From NCBI GenBank assembly GCA_944319915.1, contig CALUEY010000003.1, positions 62,001 to 126,000 on the forward strand: 64,000 nt of DNA, in the 5' to 3' direction. The notes beneath the pieces were generated by a model that searched no databases, was not told the DNA's origin, and worked only from the letters and a program-made list of their open reading frames with translations. This document shows positions 7,832 through 15,158 of this stretch, piece by piece. The position numbers were made by a program, and so were the translations under genes. Each line of letters opens with the position of its first letter. Positions within the stretch are counted from its first letter, which is position 1. The DNA is from an uncultured Prevotella sp. GTDB taxonomy: Bacteria > Bacteroidota > Bacteroidia > Bacteroidales > Bacteroidaceae.

Positions 7832-10339
7832 ATGAAGACATTGAAACGATGCCTGCCCGACGTGTTGGCAGTGCTCTTGTTCGCCGTCCTTGCGCTGGCT
7901 TATTTCTTCCCGGCAGACACGGAAGGGCGCATCCTTTACCAGCATGACGCCTCTGCCGGGCGCGGCGCTGGCCAGGAACTCTCGGAATACCACAAGCGCA
8001 CGGGCGAGACCACGCGCTGGACCAACAGCCTTTTCTGCGGCATGCCCACCTACCAGATGTCGCCGGCATACGACAGCGCGGAGGTGCTTACTCAGGTTGA
8101 GAACGCCTACCACCTGTGGCTCCCCGAGTACGTGTGGTTCGTGTTTGCCTACCTGCTGGGCTTCTACATCCTGCTGCGAGCGCTCAATTTCAGGCAGTCG
8201 CTGGCCGTGCTCGGCTCCATTGTGTGGGCCTTCAGCAGCTACTTCTTCATAATCATCGCCGCCGGGCACTTCTGGAAGGTGATGGCCCTGGCCTACCTGC
8301 CGCCGATGATTGCCGGAGTTGTGCTGGCCTATAGGGGAAAGCTGCTGTGGGGATTCCTGCTCACGGCCTTGTTCTCGGGCCTGGAAGTGCATGCCAACCA
8401 CGTGCAGATGACGTACTACTACCTCTTCGTGGTGCTCTTCATGGTCATAGCTTTCCTCATCGACGCGCTGCGGAAGAAGCGCGTGGCCACGTTCCTCAAG
8501 GCCACGGGAGTGTGCGCCGCGGCAGCCGTGCTGGGCATCTGCATGAACATCTCAAACCTCTACCACACGTGGGAATACTCAAAGGAGTCGATGAGGGGCA
8601 AGAGCGAGCTTGTGAAGGAGCACACCGCCAACCAGACTGACAGCGGCCTTGAGCGCGACTACATAACGCAGTGGAGCTACGGCATCGGCGAGACATGGAC
8701 GCTGCTCGTGCCTAACGCCAAGGGCGGGGCCAGCGTACCGCTGAGCCATAACGAGCGCGCCATGGAGCACGCCGACAACAACTACCTGCCCATTTACCAG
8801 CAGCTGGGCCAGTACTGGGGCGAGCAGCCCGGCACGAGCGGCCCGGTCTACGTGGGCGCATTCGTGCTCATGCTCTTCGTACTCGGCCTGTTCGTGGTCA
8901 AGGGGCCAATGAAGTGGGCCTTGCTGGCGTCGACGGTGCTGTCGGTGCTGCTCTCCTGGGGCCACAACTTCATGTGGTTTACAAACCTGTTCATCGACTA
9001 TGTGCCGATGTACTCAAAGTTCCGCACCGTGGCCTCGATACTCGTCATAGCCGAGTTCACCATCCCGCTGCTGGCCATGCTGGCCCTGAAGCGCATAGTG
9101 GACGAGCCAGAGCTGCTCACGAAGAAGATAAAGCTCGTTTACGTAAGCTTCGGCCTTACCGGCGGCATGGCCTTGCTCTTTGCCCTGATGCCGGGCCTCT
9201 TCTTCCCCGAATACGTCTCGTCGTCGGAGATGAGGGCGCTCTCGCAGCTCCCCGCCGACCAGATGCAGCCCTTGCTGGCCAACCTAACCGAGATGCGCAA
9301 GGCCATCTTCACCGCCGACTGCTGGCGCTCGTTCTGGATTGTGGTGGCCGGCACGCTGCTGTTGCTGCTCTTCAAGGCGCGCAAGCTGCGGGGCCCGTAC
9401 ATGGTGGGGGCCGTTACGGTGCTCTGCCTCATTGATATGTGGCAGGTGAACAAGCGCTACCTCTACGACGATATGTTCGTGGAGAAGAGCGTGCGCACCG
9501 CCCCCGTGCAGATGACCGACACGGAGCGGCTCATACTGCAGGACAAGCAGCTGTACTACCGCACGCTGAACCTGGCCTCGAACACGTTCAACGAAAATGA
9601 GACTTCGTACTACCTCAAGAGCGTTGGAGGCTACCATCCGGCCAAGTTGCGCCGCTACCAGGAGCTGGTAGAGGCATACATATCGCCAGAGATGCAGAAG
9701 CTGTTCGGCGCGGTGGCGGCGAGCGGCGGCGACATGACGCAGGTGAAGGGCGACAGCATCTTCCCCGTGCTCAACATGCTCAACGCCAAATACTTCATAA
9801 TGCCGCTGCAGTCGGGGCAGACCGTGCCGGTGCAGAACCCCTATGTCTACGGCAACGCATGGATAGTTGACCGCGTTAACTACGTTGACAACGCCAACCA
9901 AGAGCTCGACATGGTGGGCAAGCTCAGCCTGCGCCACGAGGCCGTGGCCGACCGCAAGTTTGCCGACGTGCTCGGGCAGAGCCGCCCGCAGGACAGCACG
10001 AGCGTGGTGAGGCTCACGTCATACGATGCCAACAAGCTCACTTACGACGTGAGCACTGCCGTCGGCGGCGTGGTGGTGTTCTCGGAGATATTCTATCCCG
10101 GATGGACGGCCACCGTCGATGGGCAGCCCGTGGAGGTGGGGCGCGTCAACTATGTGCTCCGCGCCATCAGCGTGAAGCCCGGCAACCACAAGGTGGAGCT
10201 GTCGTTCTTCCCCAAGACGGTGGACACCACTGAGGCGATAGCCTATGCGGCCTACGCGGTGCTGGCCTTGGTGGTAGTGGTCCTGGTGCTGCTCGAATGG
10301 CGCCGCCGCAAGAACGGCGGGGCCAAGGGGCAGGCATAA
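7832..10339 (+). CDS. YfhO family polytopic membrane protein
   Basis: An 835-residue membrane protein with about a dozen hydrophobic segments and long polar loops. The N-terminal segment LPDVLAVLLFAVLALAYFFP precedes the periplasmic loop GRILYQHDASAGRGAGQE and the WTNSLFCGMPTYQ motif typical of the YfhO family; a large soluble region follows near residues 560-770, including FYPGWTATVDGQPV. YfhO proteins are related to GT-C glycosyltransferases and, in Gram-positives, help decorate lipoteichoic acid; in Bacteroidetes their acceptor is unknown. It is monocistronic, with its own promoter and a canonical terminator at 10374-10404. Confidence 0.85.
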   Translation: MKTLKRCLPDVLAVLLFAVLALAYFFPADTEGRILYQHDASAGRGAGQELSEYHKRTGETTRWTNSLFCGMPTYQMSPAYDSAEVLTQVENAYHLWLPEYVWFVFAYLLGFYILLRALNFRQSLAVLGSIVWAFSSYFFIIIAAGHFWKVMALAYLPPMIAGVVLAYRGKLLWGFLLTALFSGLEVHANHVQMTYYYLFVVLFMVIAFLIDALRKKRVATFLKATGVCAAAAVLGICMNISNLYHTWEYSKESMRGKSELVKEHTANQTDSGLERDYITQWSYGIGETWTLLVPNAKGGASVPLSHNERAMEHADNNYLPIYQQLGQYWGEQPGTSGPVYVGAFVLMLFVLGLFVVKGPMKWALLASTVLSVLLSWGHNFMWFTNLFIDYVPMYSKFRTVASILVIAEFTIPLLAMLALKRIVDEPELLTKKIKLVYVSFGLTGGMALLFALMPGLFFPEYVSSSEMRALSQLPADQMQPLLANLTEMRKAIFTADCWRSFWIVVAGTLLLLLFKARKLRGPYMVGAVTVLCLIDMWQVNKRYLYDDMFVEKSVRTAPVQMTDTERLILQDKQLYYRTLNLASNTFNENETSYYLKSVGGYHPAKLRRYQELVEAYISPEMQKLFGAVAASGGDMTQVKGDSIFPVLNMLNAKYFIMPLQSGQTVPVQNPYVYGNAWIVDRVNYVDNANQELDMVGKLSLRHEAVADRKFADVLGQSRPQDSTSVVRLTSYDANKLTYDVSTAVGGVVVFSEIFYPGWTATVDGQPVEVGRVNYVLRAISVKPGNHKVELSFFPKTVDTTEAIAYAAYAVLALVVVVLVLLEWRRRKNGGAKGQA

Positions 10340-10373
10340 AGTTTGACATAATACCAAGCTGAAACGCTGGCGT

Positions 10374-10404
10374 GCCCGTTTTGCCCTGCAAAACGGGCTT
10401 TTTT
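10374..10404 (+). terminator. Rho-independent terminator of the yfhO-type gene
   Basis: A 10-bp stem GCCCGTTTTG (10374-10383) pairs with 10389-10398 and is followed directly by TTTTTT (10399-10404), 35 nt after the stop codon. Confidence 0.85.
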
Positions 10405-10413
10405 GATAGACGT

Positions 10414-10450
10414 AAAGCGGGCCGTTTCGGATAACGAAACGGCCCGCTTT
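10414..10450. terminator. Second hairpin, probable terminator for fucP
   Basis: A perfect 16-bp stem (10414-10429 with 10435-10450) with a 5-nt loop, downstream of the convergent fucP. Its arms contain GGCCGTTTCG, so it is also a member of the CCGTTT-type repeat family found at 17950, 30015 and 63665. Confidence 0.65.
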
Positions 10451-10539
10451 GCATGGCTAAATGGCAGTTGCCGAAAACTATCTGAGGCTGAGGCGGTTGC
10501 CCCAAAGGTCTAAACGGCCGTCAAGAATGCGAAATATCT

Positions 10540-11928
10540 TTACTCAGCAACGGCTTCGGCGCGTTGCCGGCGCTTGCGGTCGCGCAGGAAGGCGCGCTGG
10601 CCGTAGACGGCCACTACCACGAAGCAGATGAGCGGCATTACGAACGAGGTGTTGGTGGCGGGCAGTCCGGCCACGGAGAAGCCTGCATCGATGAGCGCAG
10701 CCTGGAGCGGGGGGAACACCGAGCCGCCCAAGATGGACATTATGAGCCCGGCCCCGCCTATCTTCACGTTGTCGCCAAGGCCGCGCAGGGCTATGCCATA
10801 GATGGTGGGGAACATGAGCGACATGCAGCCGCTTACGGCCACGAGGCAGTATAGCCCGCGCCTGTCGGTGAAGAAGATGACGCCGCACACGGCCACCATG
10901 GCCACCACGGCGAGCACCGACAGCAGCCTGCCAGGACTTACGTAGCGCAGGAAGAACGTGCATATAAAGCGGCTCACGGTGAAGAACACCAGCGCGGCGA
11001 TGTTGAACTTTTGCGACATTATCTCGGCCTCGTGCTCTGCCATGCCCTCAGCCATGAGCACGTGGGTGCCGTACTGTATGATGAACGTCCAGCACATCAC
11101 CTGCGCGCCGATGTAGAAGAATTGCGCCACCACGCCCTCGCGGTAGTTGCGCACATGCACCAGCTCGCGCAGCGAGGTGCCGAGGCTCTTCGATGTGGGC
11201 GTGTCGCCGGCCTTGGGCATCTTCATGAGGCGTATGGCCACGAGCAACGCCAGCACCACTATGCCTATGAAGAGGTAGGGCTGTATGAGCACGCTGAGGT
11301 CTTGCTGCTTAAGCATCTCGAACTCGGCCTCGGGCAGCTGCATCCGTTCGGTGGTGGGCATGGGGTTCATGCGCGCCTGGACTACCGCCATGGCAACGTA
11401 CATTCCCGACAGTGCGCCGATGGGGTTGAACGCCTGTGCCAGGTTGAGGCGGCGCGTGGCGGTCTCCTCGCTGCCCATGCAGTAGATGTAGGGGTTGCAG
11501 CTCGTCTCGAGGAACGACAGTCCGCAGGTCATGATGAAGTAGGCCAGCAGGAAGGGAACGTACTCGCCTATGGCCTGCGCCGGGAAGAACAGCAGCGCGC
11601 CTGCGGCGTAGAGCGACAGCCCCATGAGCACGCCGGCCTTGAAGGTGTACTTCCTTATGAACATGGCGGCGGGGAAGGCCATGACGAAATAGCCCAGGTA
11701 GAAGGCCACCTGCACCAGCGCGCCCTCGGTGACGCTCATGCGGAATATCTTTGAGAATGCCTTTACCATGGGGCTGGTCACGTCGTTGGCGAAGCCCCAC
11801 AGCGCGAAGCAGGCCGTGATGCAGAAGAAGGGGAGCGCAAAGCTGGCCCCGTTGCGTGTGAAGAGGCCGTCCTTCTGTGGGGCCGTCCCGGCGTTGCCGC
11901 CGTTTGTCAGTTTGGTGTTGGTTTCCAT
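10540..11928 (-). CDS. fucP: L-fucose:proton symporter, MFS family
   Basis: A 462-residue major-facilitator permease with about 12 hydrophobic helices. The N-terminal helix FFCITACFALWGFANDVTSP and the segment CGLSFLETSCNPYI with NLAQAFNPIGALSG are typical of the FucP/glucose-galactose symporter branch. It begins 21 bp after the stop of the DUF2264 gene, so the two are co-transcribed. Fkp, which activates L-fucose, lies 3 kb away on the other strand, supporting fucose as substrate. Specificity among related sugars (fucose, galactose, glucose) cannot be settled from sequence alone. Confidence 0.85.
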   Translation of the reverse strand: METNTKLTNGGNAGTAPQKDGLFTRNGASFALPFFCITACFALWGFANDVTSPMVKAFSKIFRMSVTEGALVQVAFYLGYFVMAFPAAMFIRKYTFKAGVLMGLSLYAAGALLFFPAQAIGEYVPFLLAYFIMTCGLSFLETSCNPYIYCMGSEETATRRLNLAQAFNPIGALSGMYVAMAVVQARMNPMPTTERMQLPEAEFEMLKQQDLSVLIQPYLFIGIVVLALLVAIRLMKMPKAGDTPTSKSLGTSLRELVHVRNYREGVVAQFFYIGAQVMCWTFIIQYGTHVLMAEGMAEHEAEIMSQKFNIAALVFFTVSRFICTFFLRYVSPGRLLSVLAVVAMVAVCGVIFFTDRRGLYCLVAVSGCMSLMFPTIYGIALRGLGDNVKIGGAGLIMSILGGSVFPPLQAALIDAGFSVAGLPATNTSFVMPLICFVVVAVYGQRAFLRDRKRRQRAEAVAE

Positions 11929-11949
11929 TTTGTGTATGTCTTGTGGTTT

Positions 11950-13878
11950 TTAGGGTTTCAGTTTCATGGCCGCCTGCAGGGCTTGGCTTATGTCGGCGGT
12001 GCTGAATTGGCCCTGCTTGAAGAGCATCAGTGTATTCAGTTCCGTGGGCGCGCCCACCTCAGCCGCCACGTTTATGGTCTCGGCAAAGCGCGTCTCGGGG
12101 TGCAGGCCCTCGGTGCGCACGAACTCGGCCTTGCCCCATCCCCCGAGCACAACGAGCGCGAGCGAGTGGTGGCCGTTATATAATGTATAGGCCTCAAGCC
12201 CGCCGCCCAGGCTTACCACCTGCTCCACGATGCGGCTCTCGCGCTCGGGCAGGGCATAGTGGCCCAGCCGCAGGGTGGTGGGCGCGCCAATGGCGGTCAC
12301 GGAGTCGGTGCGCAGCATGCCGCAAGGCAGGGGCGTGTCGCGTAGCGTCATGGTCAGCCGGCGGTCGCTCTGCAGCCATACAGTGCGGCGCAGCGTATGC
12401 CCGTCGAAGCCCTCTGTGGTGTAGCGGCGCAGCGGTTCCCACTGCCCCTCCTTGTTTTTCACCACGTAGGCCATGGCCACCTCGCCCTCCTTGCCGTCGG
12501 CCATCCACGGGAACAGCGTGTTGTAAGCCAGACGGTTGTATTGCTCCGAGCCGCGGAACTGCTCAGCCCCGCGCCGCTCGGTGTCGTAGTTGCAGAAGGC
12601 CCGCGTCTCCGAAGCTCCGCTGCCGCCATAGTTAGTGATAAGCATCTTTGGGCCGGGCAGCCAAAGGTTGTCCACATCCCCCGCCTTGGTGCCGGCCCAG
12701 AAGCCCTCGCTCTCGGTCTGGCTCCAGTAAGGATGGCTCTCGGGGAGCATCAGCGGGAGGAACGCCTTGGCGCACCAGTACACGCTGCCTCGGCAGCTGT
12801 AGCCCTGGAGCACGGGGTCGAAGAGTCCGTAGAAGCCCGGCGTGGGTACCCCGTCGGTGTATATGAAGTCGGGGTTCTGAAGGAACTGCAGCAGGCAGCC
12901 CGACGCGATGCGGCGCATCCTGCCCATGTCAACGCCCTCGCCCCATGCCAGCGGGGCTATGGAGGCGAAGCGGTACATATTGCTGCGGCCCCACATGAGC
13001 ATGTGGCCGTTGCGCCCGAACATTCGCGGGAAGCTGCGGTACATCTCTGCGAAGTTCTTGTCGAACTGCGCGGCCAGCTCAGGGTAGTGCTCGCGACCGA
13101 AGAACAGCGACCACAGACGGCCGTAGAGCTGGTATGCCCACATGGAGTAGAAGTCGTAGTTTGGCTTGTCGAGATACCAGCCGTCGCCTCGGTAGTCGGC
13201 CAGCAGCTGGCGCACGTACTTCACGAGCAGGCTGTCGTTGACCTCGTAGCCCTTCGACTTGAAGAACGACATGGGGTAGACGTTGAAGAAACGCCAGTTC
13301 TGCTGTATCGTAGGCCCGTCGGCATAGCTCTCTATCATGGAGTAGAGCGAGTCGCGGGTGGCCTTTGGCAGCGGATCCCAGAGCACGTTGCCGCAGACGA
13401 ACATCGATATGCCGAGCGCGCCGAACTCCACCAAGTCCTGGCAGGGGCCGCGCTTGCCGCGGTGCTCCACGTACTGCTTGCTCTGCGGGTCTACCAGCAG
13501 CGAGAGCTGCCTGCGGTAGTAGTCGGCCAGGCGTATGCCGTTGATGGTCAGCGTGGAGTCTTCGCGCAGCAGCGGCGCGGCGAGGAAGAGCGTGCGGCAC
13601 ATGCCCTCGAGCGTGGCCCCGCGCACTCGGCTGCTGTCCTTAGGGTAGCACACGTGGCCCAGCCGCTCGAAGTACATAGGGTCGTCGAGCGAGCGTATGT
13701 GGCTGAAAGCGCCCTCCAGGAGGTACTTGTCGGCCTCTATCCAGTGCTGCCGCGCCATGCCCGTGAAAGGGCTGAGTTTGTAGTTGGGGTTCTTCACCTC
13801 AAACACCCTTCCGGCTGCTTTCGCCGCCACGGCGGCAGCGAAAGCCAGCAAGAGGGTAAGCCTTAATGTCTTTATCAT
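11950..13878 (-). CDS. DUF2264 domain protein, exported
   Basis: A 642-residue protein beginning with a signal peptide (MIKTLRLTLLLAFAAAVAAK), which is why the ATG at 13878 is preferred over an open extension to 14136; the extension would also overlap the promoter. The body matches DUF2264, a predicted alpha/alpha barrel found in polysaccharide-utilisation loci, with motifs such as TGMARQHWIEADKYLLEGAF, FGALGISMF and YDFYSMWAYQLYG. Family enzymes are suspected to act on deoxy-sugar or uronic-acid glycans, but the reaction is not established. Co-transcription with the fucose permease suggests it processes a fucose-containing glycan in the periplasm. Confidence 0.8.
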   Translation of the reverse strand: MIKTLRLTLLLAFAAAVAAKAAGRVFEVKNPNYKLSPFTGMARQHWIEADKYLLEGAFSHIRSLDDPMYFERLGHVCYPKDSSRVRGATLEGMCRTLFLAAPLLREDSTLTINGIRLADYYRRQLSLLVDPQSKQYVEHRGKRGPCQDLVEFGALGISMFVCGNVLWDPLPKATRDSLYSMIESYADGPTIQQNWRFFNVYPMSFFKSKGYEVNDSLLVKYVRQLLADYRGDGWYLDKPNYDFYSMWAYQLYGRLWSLFFGREHYPELAAQFDKNFAEMYRSFPRMFGRNGHMLMWGRSNMYRFASIAPLAWGEGVDMGRMRRIASGCLLQFLQNPDFIYTDGVPTPGFYGLFDPVLQGYSCRGSVYWCAKAFLPLMLPESHPYWSQTESEGFWAGTKAGDVDNLWLPGPKMLITNYGGSGASETRAFCNYDTERRGAEQFRGSEQYNRLAYNTLFPWMADGKEGEVAMAYVVKNKEGQWEPLRRYTTEGFDGHTLRRTVWLQSDRRLTMTLRDTPLPCGMLRTDSVTAIGAPTTLRLGHYALPERESRIVEQVVSLGGGLEAYTLYNGHHSLALVVLGGWGKAEFVRTEGLHPETRFAETINVAAEVGAPTELNTLMLFKQGQFSTADISQALQAAMKLKP

Positions 13879-14227
13879 TGCAATGAAGTTAGGTTGCGTT
13901 TTAGGGTATCGACGTATGCGGAAGTCGGCGGGCGGCAGTTGCGCTTGCCGACGGACAGTGCGCGCCGCCTGCAAAAATACAATTTTTTTATCCAAATGTA
14001 TCCACTTCGTGTGGAATGATTTTGTAACGATACTTTCTCTGGGCAAAATCCGCAGTGCCTTTTTGCCGCCCGCCATGGGCAAAGCTGGCGGCCATCGCCA
14101 CCTGCGAGGCAGGTACATTGTAGTATATGTTGCCAAAGAGTCGCAAAAAACAGTTCCCCCGGGCTGTAGTCTCGCGAAAAATGTGTAAGTTTGCAGTCAG
14201 AACTAACCCCTAAAGACTTACCGACCG
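13879..14227. promoter_or_regulatory. Divergent promoter region, DUF2264-fucP and rpn
   Basis: A 349-bp gene-free spacer. On the minus strand TATTTTTG (13972-13979) is the likely -7 element for DUF2264-fucP. On the plus strand TAAGTTTG (14186-14193) serves the Rpn gene. The 14-mer AGTCTCGCGAAAAA at 14168-14181 lies exactly 4 nt upstream of that -7 element; the identical 14-mer with identical spacing precedes the nrdJ promoter at 30395. Confidence 0.6.
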
Positions 14228-15082
14228 ATGAGATACCTCGACCCCAAGGCCGACCTGACTTTCAAGAAAGTGTTCGGCGAGCATCCCGACCTGGTGATGA
14301 GCTTCCTCAACGCGCTGTTGCCGTTCGACCATCCCGGCGACGAAATAACTGCCGTCGAGTACCTCCCGGCGGAGCTTGTGCCGCAGACACCGCTGCGCAA
14401 GAACAGCATAGTAGACGTGCGCTGCCGCGACAACCGAGGCCGCCAGTTCATCGTGGAGATGCAGATGGTGTGGTCGCCCGAGTTCAAGCAGCGTGTGCTC
14501 TTCAACGCCTCGAAGGCGTATGTGCGCCAGCTCGGGGGCGGCGAGGACTATGACCTGCTCCAGCCCGTGTACTCGCTCAACATTGTCAACGACGTCTTTG
14601 AGCCCGACCTGGGCGACGAGTGCTACCATTACTACCGCCTGGTGCACGTGGAGCACACCGACCGAGTGATCGACGGGCTTCACCTCATCTTCGTGGAGCT
14701 GCCGAAGTTCAGGCCCCACAACTATTCCGACAAGCGCATGATGACACTGTGGCTGCGCTATCTCACCGAGATTGGCGACAAGACCAGCGCCATCCCAGCC
14801 GAACTCCTGGCCGACCCCGCCATCAGCAAGGCCGTTGGGCAGCTCGAGGAGTCGGCCTTCAGCGAGGCCCAATTGCTCGGGTACGAGGAATTCTGGGATG
14901 TGGTGAGCGTCGAGAAGACCCTCGTGAGCAGCGCCGAGCGCAAGGGCCGGCGCGAGGGTATTATTGAAGGCCGGCGCGAGGGTATGCTCCAGGCTGCCCG
15001 CAACCTGAAGCTGATGGGCGTCGACGCGGCCACCATCGAGGCAGCCACGGGGCTGTCGGCCGCCGAGGTGACGGCCTTGTGA
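14228..15082 (+). CDS. Rpn family PD-(D/E)XK nuclease/putative transposase
   Basis: A 284-residue protein of the Rpn (recombination-promoting nuclease) type. It starts MRYLDPKADLTFKKVFGEHP, the usual opening of the family, and shows the PD-(D/E)XK core as Asp63 in IVDVRC and Glu77-x-Gln79 in FIVEMQ. The C-terminus has two copies of the RREG-containing motif (residues 239-252) and a helix-turn-helix-like end with ARNLK, MGVDAATIEAATGLS and AAEV. A second protein with this ending runs off the window edge at 63900. Rpn proteins promote RecA-independent gene transfer and some act in phage defence; the role here is unknown. It sits between the fucose permease unit and fkp but is probably not part of that pathway. 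Confidence 0.85.
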   Translation: MRYLDPKADLTFKKVFGEHPDLVMSFLNALLPFDHPGDEITAVEYLPAELVPQTPLRKNSIVDVRCRDNRGRQFIVEMQMVWSPEFKQRVLFNASKAYVRQLGGGEDYDLLQPVYSLNIVNDVFEPDLGDECYHYYRLVHVEHTDRVIDGLHLIFVELPKFRPHNYSDKRMMTLWLRYLTEIGDKTSAIPAELLADPAISKAVGQLEESAFSEAQLLGYEEFWDVVSVEKTLVSSAERKGRREGIIEGRREGMLQAARNLKLMGVDAATIEAATGLSAAEVTAL

Positions 15083-15158
15083 GGCTGACGTAAGCTGTCT
15101 TTGGCATTTTGAAACAAACTTAAGGCCGGTTGCTACGGCCTGCTTATACATATTTATT

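Noticed and set aside
13879..14136. N-terminal extension of the DUF2264 protein to 14136
   Set aside because: It would place a clear signal peptide 86 residues inside the protein and would overlap the -7 promoter element.
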